From NCBI RefSeq assembly GCF_000143415.4, contig NW_003314310.1, forward strand, positions 372,442 through 436,441: DNA of 64,000 nucleotides. The letters run 5' to 3'. Below the pieces are notes generated by a model. It had not been told where the DNA came from. It worked only from the letters and a program-made list of their open reading frames with translations, and searched no databases. This document shows positions 56,801 through 64,000 of this stretch, piece after piece; position 1 is the stretch's first letter; every line of letters starts with the position of its first letter. A program made the translations under genes and the position numbers. The DNA is from Selaginella moellendorffii (Eukaryota; Streptophyta; Lycopodiopsida; Selaginellales; Selaginellaceae).

Positions 56801-57460
56801 TGTGAGACACAAATCCCTAAGCCCCAAAGTGGAGCCAGAAGGGTGCCATGTGGTAGTGGCCAAAACGAAAACCAAATGAGCATAACATGTTTGGATTAAA
56901 AACTCCAACTTGAAAGGTCGAGAGCGGGAGTGGAACTCCCAACGAAGTGCTCAAGGAACAAGCAGGGAGCAAGCAATAAGTGAGTCTCTAGAAAAAGGAC
57001 ACAAGAGGACCAACACATGACACATGGAAGTGTCCGAGATAGACCCGAGATGGAGTCTGAGATGGATCCAAGATAGACCCGAGATGGACCCAAGATGGAG
57101 TCTGAGATGGAGTCTGAGATGGACCCGAGATGGAGTTCGAGATGGATCCGAGATGGAGTCTGAGATGGAGTTCGAGATGGATCCGAGATGGACCTGAAAT
57201 GGACCCGAGATGGAATCTGAGATGGAGTCCAAGATGGATCCGAGATGGACCCGAGATGGACCCGAGATGGAGTCCGAGATGGAGTCCGAGATGGACCCGA
57301 GATGGAGTTCGAGAAGGACCCGAGATGGAGTCTAAAGTCGAGATTGAGACCGAGACTAAGGCAGAGGCCAAGACCGAGCCTAAGCCCAAGTCCGAGTCTG
57401 AGTCCGAGTTCGAGTCCAAGTTCGAGTCTGAGAGGGTGAAAGCCCAAAAAGCTCTATTTC
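56801..57460 (+). mobile_element. Truncated LTR with minisatellite (same family as 13842-15583)
   Basis: It starts TGTGAGACACAAATCCCTAA, the inverse complement of the end of the solo LTR at 15583, continues with matching sequence (CAAAGTGGAGCC, GTGGTAGTGGCC), a minisatellite of GAGATGGACCCGA/GAGATGGAGTCC units at about 57020-57335, and GGTGAAAGCCCAAA. Beyond about 57460 similarity to the other LTRs stops, so the distal end is lost or changed. No target duplication was found. Confidence 0.75.
57020..57335. repeat. Minisatellite of 11-12 bp units in truncated LTR
   Basis: Units GAGATGGAGTCC and GAGATGGACCC alternate; this is the inverse complement of the CTCGGACTCCAT array at 14733-15350. Long frames across it are artefacts. 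Confidence 0.92.
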
Positions 57461-57890
57461 GTTAAAGTGGGAATTGTCATTATCCCACTTGTAAAATAAG
57501 GTTTCCAAACCTTTATATAGTATATAAATATAACAAAATTCAACTGCATTGAGGCACATGCCATTTTATTTTAAACAAGGAAATGTCTACTCAATCACTT
57601 CTCCTCCCCCTGCCACTGCTTCACCTCTCTCTTCTCCTTGTCATCGTCGTCCAATTTCTTTCCATCCTTTTAATATTGGCTCAGTTGCTCCGAGTCTAGG
57701 TGGAGCCCAAGTCCCCATTCAATCTTTACTTTCCCCTTATTAATAAAAAAACTTCGTAGACTTCCAATAACATGCTGTAACACTTCTAGTATAATGCAAA
57801 TCCTCTCAAAGAATTGTCTTTTAATATTAATACAATGGCATGGAACCCCATGCCATAATAAGTTACATTTTTAAATAAATACATGCCATC
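57461..57890. other. 3' flank of the phosphatase-like gene
   Basis: AT-rich. It contains a degenerate palindrome copy near 57546-57564 and a full one at 57835-57856. No gene seen. Confidence 0.5.
57835..57856. repeat. 22-bp palindrome copy 1
   Basis: ATGGCATGGAA followed by CCCCATGCCAT. It lies about 35 bp downstream of the stop codon of the phosphatase-like gene. Confidence 0.75.
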
Positions 57891-59235
57891 TCAGACTGTT
57901 ATTTTTTGCCTCCAATGCCTATACAATAATCTTGGAATTTCATCACTTTCCACACTATCAGGATTTAAACCCAATAGTAATGCCATCTCTTCTCTAATAC
58001 GTCCACGCTCATGTTCAGTGGTCGAAGAACCCATCCGGTTGAGCAGATTATGGAGATGCGGATAGTGCTTGGCTAGACAATATACATGCCATAAATGATG
58101 ACTAGTGTCTGTCCGATCAAATGGCTTCTGATATACTGTTCCATCTGCCATTTGGTTGATTTCTGCAGCCACCTCCTGGACTGGCCGGTTCTCTATCACC
58201 ATTGCTCCAAGCCGTTTTGCAAGGTCCCCCAGAACATACGGTTTCTTCTCCCTAGTTTCCATACTGCAAGAGATGGGGTGCACTGCATATGTGTGCGTGT
58301 TCGCTGCAGTTTTAATCGGCGAGTCATCGATGATGAGGATTTCACTTGACCTAGCAGTCCGGTTCATCACTACAGCCTCTGGCTTGACGAAGATGGGCTT
58401 GTTACCCCTCACATGGACCATAGTCAAGCAATCCTCCTGCGTTAGGAGAAAGTCAAATGGTAATATTACTCGCGTCTGATCGTGCATCATCTGTAGCAAC
58501 GTTAATGCATTGTGGCGCATCATGGATGTCCAAACTCCCAATTGCAAATTGAACCCGGCCCTCTGTTTTAAGTGTCGCATGGTCATTATTAGATCCCACA
58601 GTTTCTCCCGTGTGATTAATGTGAATCTGTCTCTTTTGACCAACTTGCGACCGCAGGCTTTGGAGGGTGTAGTGACATTCGAGGACGAGCCATGCTCATG
58701 GGAGAAAAGGACACCGTTCAGATCAAAAACGATACAGTACCTTTGCCGTGACTCTGAAATGAAATGCGTCAGCATAAAAAATGGTACAAGTCAATTTTAC
58801 CATCTACAATATTAGCGAATGGTGCTCCCGATGGTCGTTGAGAGGGTTTTGGTTGAGGAAACGTGAAGGGCAGAAATACTCTCCTCTGCAATGTGGGGTC
58901 AATCGCATCCGATGGCGTGTGGGCACATGCCATTTCAGCTGTAGACTCTGGTACAACTGGCTCAACAGTGGCATGGGGTGGTTCCGATGGCGTGTGATCA
59001 CACGCCATTTCAGCTGGTGCCTCCATTGGCAAAGTGGACATGACCGAACAGGCAGCAGGGGCGGTGTAGGGAGGTTCCAACGGCACGTAGTCAGACGATT
59101 GGGCACACGTTGAGTCCGTTGGAAATGAGGATACGACCGGCTCGGCAGCTGGGGGAGCATGGTCAGCTTGCTTGGCGTTGATATGGATAGTAGCCTTCAC
59201 CAGCTCTGATGACTCTTGCAGGCAAGTAGAGTCCA
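57891..59235 (-). CDS. FCP1/NIF-type HAD phosphatase domain protein
   Basis: Exon 57891-58753 encodes a HAD/NIF phosphatase domain: motif I VFDLNGVLF (D-x-N instead of D-x-D, as in a common plant subgroup), motif II GVWTSMM and motif III LIIDDSPIK, then a helical C-terminus. A 47-nt intron (58754-58800) joins it in frame to exon 58801-59235 (PFANIVD then ESRQRYCIVFD). That exon is Pro/Ala-rich and contains two copies of AEMAC-x-HTPS, each encoded by a 22-bp palindrome. Small exons near 59350-59520 appear to link it to the ParB-like gene upstream, so both may be one transcription unit. Target of the phosphatase domain is unknown. Confidence 0.72.
58912..58933. repeat. 22-bp palindrome copy 2 (exonic)
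   Basis: ATGGCGTGTGG followed by GCACATGCCAT. It encodes part of AEMACAHTPS on the minus strand. Confidence 0.8.
58987..59008. repeat. 22-bp palindrome copy 3 (exonic, perfect)
   Basis: ATGGCGTGTGA followed by TCACACGCCAT, a perfect inverted repeat with no spacer. It encodes part of AEMACDHTPS on the minus strand. Confidence 0.85.
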
Positions 59236-59624
59236 CTGGCCATATGCATGTCCAAATATCTCCCTTCGATTGAGATGGTATCCTCCCTACTGGCTACTAA
59301 AAACAAACTCATTAGCACATTGAATCGACTATACTATATTTACCATCAACTGCTATTGAGGAACTAGGACCGATATCACTTGGGCGCACTGCTGATTCTG
59401 AAGGATTGGACATACGTTTCGACCCTTGCTTGGCACTATCCTTCCTCGACACTAAAGGCTAGAGTTTGTATCTTAATTCAACTGAATAATCTCTACTTAC
59501 CATTTGCTTTGCGACCTACATGAACAATGTTAGAAATGGTAAAAGGTTAGGAATGGATGTACTATTATTTACCTGATGGTTTGTCTTGTATGACCTTCCT
59601 CCGCTGCTCTTTGGCCACCTCAGG

Positions 59625-62600
59625 CTAGCCATCGTCGTCATCGTCGTCGTCGTCGTTATTGTGATCATCACCATTGTGAGGACCATCCAAGTCCTCTTCA
59701 TCCTCCTCTTCTTCGTCCTCCTCTTCTTTGTCCTCCTCTTCGTCCTTCTGCTCTTCCTGCTCATTATCTTTCTCTGGCTCCTCATCCCCCTCCTGCATTT
59801 CTTCCATAGGCTGCTCAGGCTGGATGGCTTGTTCTTCCAGGACCATCTTGGGAAAATCATCTGGCCGAGTCTCCATCTCAAAATACAAGACATCCATAGC
59901 CTGTTTTAGTGTGTGACCTAGGACCGTATCCTCACCCGACTGTCTTAACATGGTTTCTGCACGTTCTTGCACCCTTCGAAGACGACGAGATGAGAAAAAC
60001 GTGGCCCTGACTTGAAAAGCATCCCTCATCCATTGTACCTCTCCATTGAGATTGGGGAAGGGGAGTCCGCCATAGGAATCTGAGTCAGGAGGTGGTGACC
60101 GCGAGGCATTACCTATCATCTTTTCGTTGCCCTTCTTCCTTTTCGAATCAAACGCCTCTGATCCCGACGACTGTCCAACGTGCTTTCGCTTTTTATGACC
60201 ACTGTCAGTTTGAGCTTGGTTGGTGCTTGCCTGTTTTGCCTTTGAAGAAGTGTCTCCTGCAAGGAATGGCATGAGACCACACGCCATTGCAAATAAAATT
60301 TGTACCTCCTTTTTTCCTATTGCTTGTCTGTTTGTCCTTCTTCGACGCGCCACCAGTGCGCTTTTCAGTCCTCGTGTCTGAATATTCACAACAATCTATA
60401 ATCAAAATGGCGTGAGGCCTCACGTGACCTTACCTTGTGCAGGTTGTGAGCTCGGCCCAACATGGGTATCTTCAACAGTAGCTGTTAACGCCGTTTCAGC
60501 ATCTGGGGGTGGCCACGCTCCTGCATACAGAGCTTGTGAGATAACATTTAAACTTAAAGTGCGTATTCACCAGGTTCGCAGAGAAGATACTGTTTTTCTT
60601 TGGCAACTGTAATTATATGCTCCATTGAAGTCACCTCTTCAATGGAGTTTGTCACCGCAACACACGGGACACCCTTGAGTAGTGCGGCTCGAAAGAATAG
60701 TCCGCCGCAGTTGTACTCGACAATGCATTTGCCTTTGGAGTCGGAAGCAGGTGACCCACCCGCTATTGCGTTGAAGACCCAGCTGAGCATTTCCCATGCT
60801 GCACCTGGAGCTTTCTCTGGATTCGAAAGCTCCATAGCTGTCTTCAGTTCCTCAGGCACGGGTAAATTGACCTCCCTCAGATCAATTTGATCGGCCTTGT
60901 CGAATGAAGCTGGGAAGTCACTCCAGTCCCACTCTGCTGCAGGACCAATAACAAGGGCGAGTGTGAAGATGCGGACATTCGTCGGTATCTTCTTCTTAGC
61001 CATTATCCCATGGATCTCCTGCATCTCCTTGCCTTTCAACCGACCCTTCACCTCGTTCAAGGCCTTCTAGAACTTGTGATAGGATTCGGAGTCATAGATC
61101 ATATAGTGGACTGAAGATTCCACCTCCGCAAGTCCCACCATTAAGTCAATGATGGAGCTGACTTCGTCTGCATGAGTGATCTCCTCGTTTGTGAAGTCCA
61201 TCACACAAAAGATGTTCTTGACCTGCTCATCTCCGCGGGAAACGATGCTCCTCCACCTTTGATCCTCATCCGAATTCACGTATACCCGGTAAGGTTCTCG
61301 ATAGGCCTCTGCTGCGGGGTCGAGCTGTTTTTGAAGCCGGCGGTCGACATCCCTTTTAATGAAATTTGGATACTGATCCAACTTCTCAGCTTTACTTTTC
61401 GTGGCATCCCGCAGCAGATTGATGAACTTGGGGGCCCCCTTCACGTAGTCGTCGATGTCTTCATTTGACAACTCCAGCTCTTCCATCATCTCTTGCGTGG
61501 TGTTGATGCTCACCTTCTCCACGGCCACTTGCTCGAAGATCCAATCCTTCAATAGCGCATGGGCTCTCAGAGTCGTGCACAAGTCCTCGTATGTCACAAT
61601 ATGGCCGGGAGTCATTTTGGTCTTGTTGAAGACTACCTCACCACGTAGAAGAGCATTAGCCACTGTCAGAAGGTCGTCGTTGTCTAGAGACCGCGAGAAA
61701 CGCAAGGCGTTGAGCTTCAAATCATTGGGCTTCCGACCGTCCTCCACACCCATTGAGTTTAGCAACTCCCCGTCATGGTACCTCCTCAGCACATCTACCC
61801 ATTTGTCAAAAACAACTTTTGTCGCGAGTAGAATGTTATGGATGCTGAGTGTGTCATTGACCCCCAGTGTTTTCGAGAGAAGACTTGAGAATTCCTGTAA
61901 TGGAAATGGCGTGAGGCCACATGCTATGCCACATGCAACGAGGCTTACCTGCCAGGTGCTAGTTGCTAGTGCACATCCTTGTCCTGGTTTTTGTGGCTTC
62001 TTCAGTTGAACCCAGAGCTTCCGTATTCGTGCCAATGTCTCGTGCAGACCCGATTTGTAGCATGTTTCTTGCTTGACATTCTGCGCATGGGAGATGGATA
62101 TGATAGATCGGAGGGGCGAGTTGCCTTTTATCAGGCGGACAACTCTTGTCTTGAAGACGTTCTTCACCTCCTCGCCCACCATAATATCCACAACTATCTC
62201 TTGCATCGCCAAGCTAGAATGTTGCCCGGAGACGGCATAGAACCGGATGTTCTGATCGTCCAACACCTTCCTATTGATCAAGTCTGGAAACCTCGTCTCG
62301 CCCTTCATTGTTCGGTAGTAGGGGATCACGTCTGCGATGTCGGGTATTACTAGACTTGCCAGCATCTTCAGCTTCAGTTTCTCCACCCACTCATCAGATA
62401 CTAGCCTGTGGTTGTATTTGTTTTGGATGTCGATACGGCTCACGTCGATTGTATATACTTTGTTGGAATAGTAACAAGTACTATTATCTGCGACGATTTT
62501 TGCTGCCTCTTCTTGCTCTTTCTGCTCTTTGCGGCTCTTCTTTTTGGTGGGTGTAGTGTTCGAACCCGAGGCAATGGCATCACCGAGTAGCTTCTTTTTT

Positions 62601-63127
62601 GGACCAGGAGAGTCGGACGTCGGCTTGAGCTTGACCACCCTTTTCTGCTTCAGGGTAGTTTCCAGATTGACCCCCTTCCCCTTCGCTTCGCGAATTGGAG
62701 GCACTCTCAACGGCTCAATGTTGGAATATAGTTTTTGAACATCGCCATAGGTGAGGTCCGTGGATTCCATGTGATCTTCATAGACCCGCAACGTCTTTGA
62801 AATTGTAGGCCTCCTGGACAACCTCTCCCTAGCTCCCTCTAGGAATTCCTCATAGCCGCTGCCCCCCTCTGGGAAGCCGCTAGGATGTGCAAGGTGGATC
62901 TTGAAGGTGGACGCTGTCTCTACCACAAGTGCCAGTCCATATTCTTGCATGGAACTGCATGGAGTGTCTGTCACTTGGATGAGGATCCCCATGCATTCTT
63001 TTCTCCCACCATCTGTGTTGTACAGCCTCAGATCCTCGCCTTCCATCCCGAAAGTCCAACTGGTGAGCTCCTCCCCCTTCTCTGCATCCACATTGACAGT
63101 GGCTGGAAGAAGAACGCAATTCCTCGC
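59625..63127 (-). CDS. ParB-like domain protein with possible methyltransferase-like module
   Basis: Exon from 63127 reads LPATVNVDAEKGEEL onward. Residues about 230-370 resemble a ParB/Srx fold: YTIDVSRIDIQNKYNHRLVS, VEKLKLKML, NIRFYAVSGQHSSLAMQEIV, RVVRLIKG and SISHAQNVKQE. Helical sequence follows, then DSKGKCIVEYNCGGLFFRAA and LLKGVPCVAVTNS, which look like the glycine-rich SAM-binding end of an N4/N6 DNA methyltransferase (weak). The C-terminal part is basic, then strongly acidic (EEEDEEEEDEEDLDG, DDDDDDDDG). Introns: 61895-61948, 60521-60570, 60396-60433, 60257-60305, all GT-AG. The TAG at 61067-61069 may be the 3' splice site of a 57-nt intron (61067-61123). The TAG at 59625 either ends the protein or interrupts a larger gene reaching 57891. 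5' exons up to about 63420 are not settled. Confidence 0.55.
60257..60305 (-). other. 49-nt intron containing palindrome copy 4
   Basis: On the minus strand it runs from GTACAAATTT to CCTTGCAG. Splicing joins TSNRKKG to GDTSSKAKQ with the frame kept (phase 1), whereas reading through changes frame. The palindrome occupies 60266-60287, just before the acceptor. Confidence 0.75.
60266..60287. repeat. 22-bp palindrome copy 4 (intronic)
   Basis: ATGGCATGAGA followed by CCACACGCCAT. Confidence 0.82.
60396..60433 (-). other. 38-nt intron containing palindrome copy 5
   Basis: On the minus strand it runs from GTAAGGTCACG to TGATTATAG. Splicing joins GPSSQPAQ to DCCEYSDTRTEKR in frame (G|AT codon). 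The palindrome fills most of this very small intron. Confidence 0.75.
60407..60428. repeat. 22-bp palindrome copy 5 (intronic)
   Basis: ATGGCGTGAGG followed by CCTCACGTGAC; the last bases differ from the perfect inverse and overlap the donor region. Confidence 0.78.
61895..61948 (-). other. 54-nt intron containing palindrome copy 6
   Basis: On the minus strand it runs from GTAAGCCTCG to CCATTACAG, both strong splice sites. Its length is a multiple of three without a stop, so retention would add 18 residues in frame. Confidence 0.65.
61906..61927. repeat. 22-bp palindrome copy 6 (intronic)
   Basis: ATGGCGTGAGG followed by CCACATGCTAT. A second half-like GCCACATGC follows within 5 bp. Confidence 0.8.
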
Positions 63128-63182
63128 CTGTTCAGAAATGCACAACAATTAGAGCTGACAGATGAAAAGCTAGCAGCTGGAA

Positions 63183-63204
63183 ATAACGTGAGGCCACATG
63201 CCAT
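63183..63204. repeat. 22-bp palindrome copy 7 (probably intronic)
   Basis: ATAACGTGAGG followed by CCACATGCCAT. On the minus strand it lies between a possible donor GTGAATGG and acceptor TTTCCAG. Confidence 0.75.
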
Positions 63205-63237
63205 TCACCACTGCATCAGATGTCTTGAGGCTGCATC

Positions 63238-63271
63238 CTAAGATGGCGTGAGGCTACACGCCATCTGTAAC
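63238..63271 (-). other. Possible 34-nt intron containing palindrome copy 8
   Basis: On the minus strand GTTACAG...ATCTTAG encloses the palindrome 63243-63264 (ATGGCGTGAGG then CTACACGCCAT). Flanking frames (ALECSP and DAASRHLMQ) are open, but the downstream junction is unresolved. Confidence 0.5.
63243..63264. repeat. 22-bp palindrome copy 8
   Basis: ATGGCGTGAGG followed by CTACACGCCAT; one mismatch between the arms near the centre. Confidence 0.82.
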
Positions 63272-63315
63272 CGGACTGCACTCGAGAGCCCAATCGGTGC
63301 ATGCCAATGTTGCTA

Positions 63316-63366
63316 CTGAATGGCATGTGGCCTCATGCCATTTTCTACTTGGCCTAAAAGACTTAC
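63316..63366 (-). other. Possible 51-nt intron containing palindrome copy 9
   Basis: On the minus strand GTAAGTCTTTT...GCCATTCAG has a strong donor and acceptor and is a multiple of three. The palindrome again abuts the acceptor. Confidence 0.55.
63320..63341. repeat. 22-bp palindrome copy 9
   Basis: ATGGCATGTGG followed by CCTCATGCCAT; one mismatch between the arms. Confidence 0.82.
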
Positions 63367-63499
63367 CATTTGAAGCCGAATGGAGGCGTGACAATCGAGG
63401 CCGGACTCGCTGGCGAATGTGTACTGTGTGTGCAGCGGATCGTAGCAGCAAGGCTACTCTGCCACTTACAGTTGGAGAGTGGCGCTGAAATCTCCCGGG

Positions 63500-63690
63500 A
63501 CGCCAAGTGGACGCCGATGCACACGAGCGCGATGTGAGCGCGAGTGTGATGCAAGCGCGAGTGGACGCCGATGCACACGAGAAACCTGTAGAGAAGGTAG
63601 ATGAGCGCGAATGTGAGCGTGATCGCAAGTGGGAGCGCGATGCGAGCGCGAGCGCGAGTGTGATGCAAGCGCGAGCGCGAGTACGAAGCA
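63500..63690. repeat. GCGAGCGCGAGTG low-complexity repeat
   Basis: Imperfect tandem units such as GCGAGTGTGATGCAAGCGCGAG and GACGCCGATGCACACGAG recur several times. It lies at or upstream of the 5' end of the ParB-like gene. Frames across it (Ser/Arg/Ala-rich) are probably not coding, though a first exon could overlap. Confidence 0.75.
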
Positions 63691-63744
63691 AAATGCAAAA
63701 CCTAACCTCACACGCGCGAAATGTCACGACGGTTGGTAATCCTG

Positions 63745-63885
63745 CCACGTCATCATTCCTCGGACTTGGGCGCCACCATTAATTTCTGGATTGCCGCGTG
63801 CATGCAAGCACGCAAAATCCAAAAGAAATCCGCAACGTCATCATTCCTCGGATTGCATGCACGCGAAATCCAAAAGAAAGATCAT
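63745..63885. promoter_or_regulatory. Tandemly duplicated upstream segment with ACGT-core sites
   Basis: CGTCATCATTCCTCGGA occurs at about 63749-63765 and 63836-63852, and CATGCA-CGC/AAATCCAAAAGAAA at about 63801-63828 and 63856-63880, giving an approximately 87-bp duplication. CCACGTCATC contains a bZIP-type ACGT core. It lies upstream of the minus-strand ParB-like gene and may be its promoter. Confidence 0.5.
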
Positions 63886-64000
63886 GATTGGGATATCATT
63901 TAATACCCTCGCTATATTTATACCATGCATGATTGGATATTCCAAAGCATCTTGTATTTCCAAAAATGACAGATATTCAGCTAAATAAAGAAATTCTATC

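Noticed and set aside
56896-57447. Ser/Arg/Leu-rich open frames over 57020-57335
   Set aside because: Same minisatellite in inverse orientation within a truncated LTR.
57835-63341. Reading the repeated palindromes as a CRISPR array
   Set aside because: Spacing is irregular (60 bp to more than 1 kb), the copies lie in introns and exons of a eukaryotic gene, and no cas genes are present.

Overview
The window is nuclear DNA of a land plant. Introns are very short (about 35 to 80 nt, GT-AG), genes are tightly packed, and there is a plant laccase, a plant-type MyoB protein and a Pol I subunit. A probable cilium/flagellum protein (CFAP77-like) points to a plant with swimming sperm. Together this fits a lycophyte such as Selaginella; that assignment is inference.

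1-21 kb is a nest of LTR retrotransposons that can be dated by order. The oldest layer is a decayed, minus-oriented copy of a non-coding (LARD-like) LTR element, seen in four pieces (1-539, 12708-13841, 15584-16355, 20158-21038). Into it went (a) a younger copy of the same family (540-12707, duplication GCAAA), itself carrying an intact Ty3/gypsy element with identical LTRs (3476-8403, duplication TAAAG); (b) a solo LTR (13842-15583, duplication TAAGC); and (c) a decayed chromovirus (16356-20157, duplication TCCAT/TCCGT). The chromovirus integrase region contains two apparent spliceosomal introns.

21-51 kb is gene-rich: an OCTOPUS/DUF740-like protein, a TAPT1/POD1 homologue, a MyoB-type GTD-binding protein, organellar ribosomal protein bL32, RNA polymerase I largest subunit, a laccase, a CFAP77-like protein, a small secreted peptide gene with a broken tandem copy and a tRNA-Leu between them, exportin-2, a chromodomain gene that looks domesticated from a retrotransposon, a CCR/DFR-like reductase, a membrane plus coiled-coil protein, and a broken organellar lysyl-tRNA synthetase.

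51-64 kb is the most unusual part. It holds a Crinkler-type (CR) protein with a P-loop NTPase and a restriction-endonuclease-like C-terminus, relics of another chromovirus and of the minisatellite-bearing LTR, and a large multi-exon locus that appears to encode a ParB-like domain, a possible methyltransferase-like module, charged linkers and an FCP1/NIF-type phosphatase domain. That locus carries nine near-perfect 22-bp palindromes of one consensus. At least three sit inside very short introns and two inside an exon. I consider this palindrome/intron family the best candidate for something undescribed. No database search could be run; family names rest on motif recognition.
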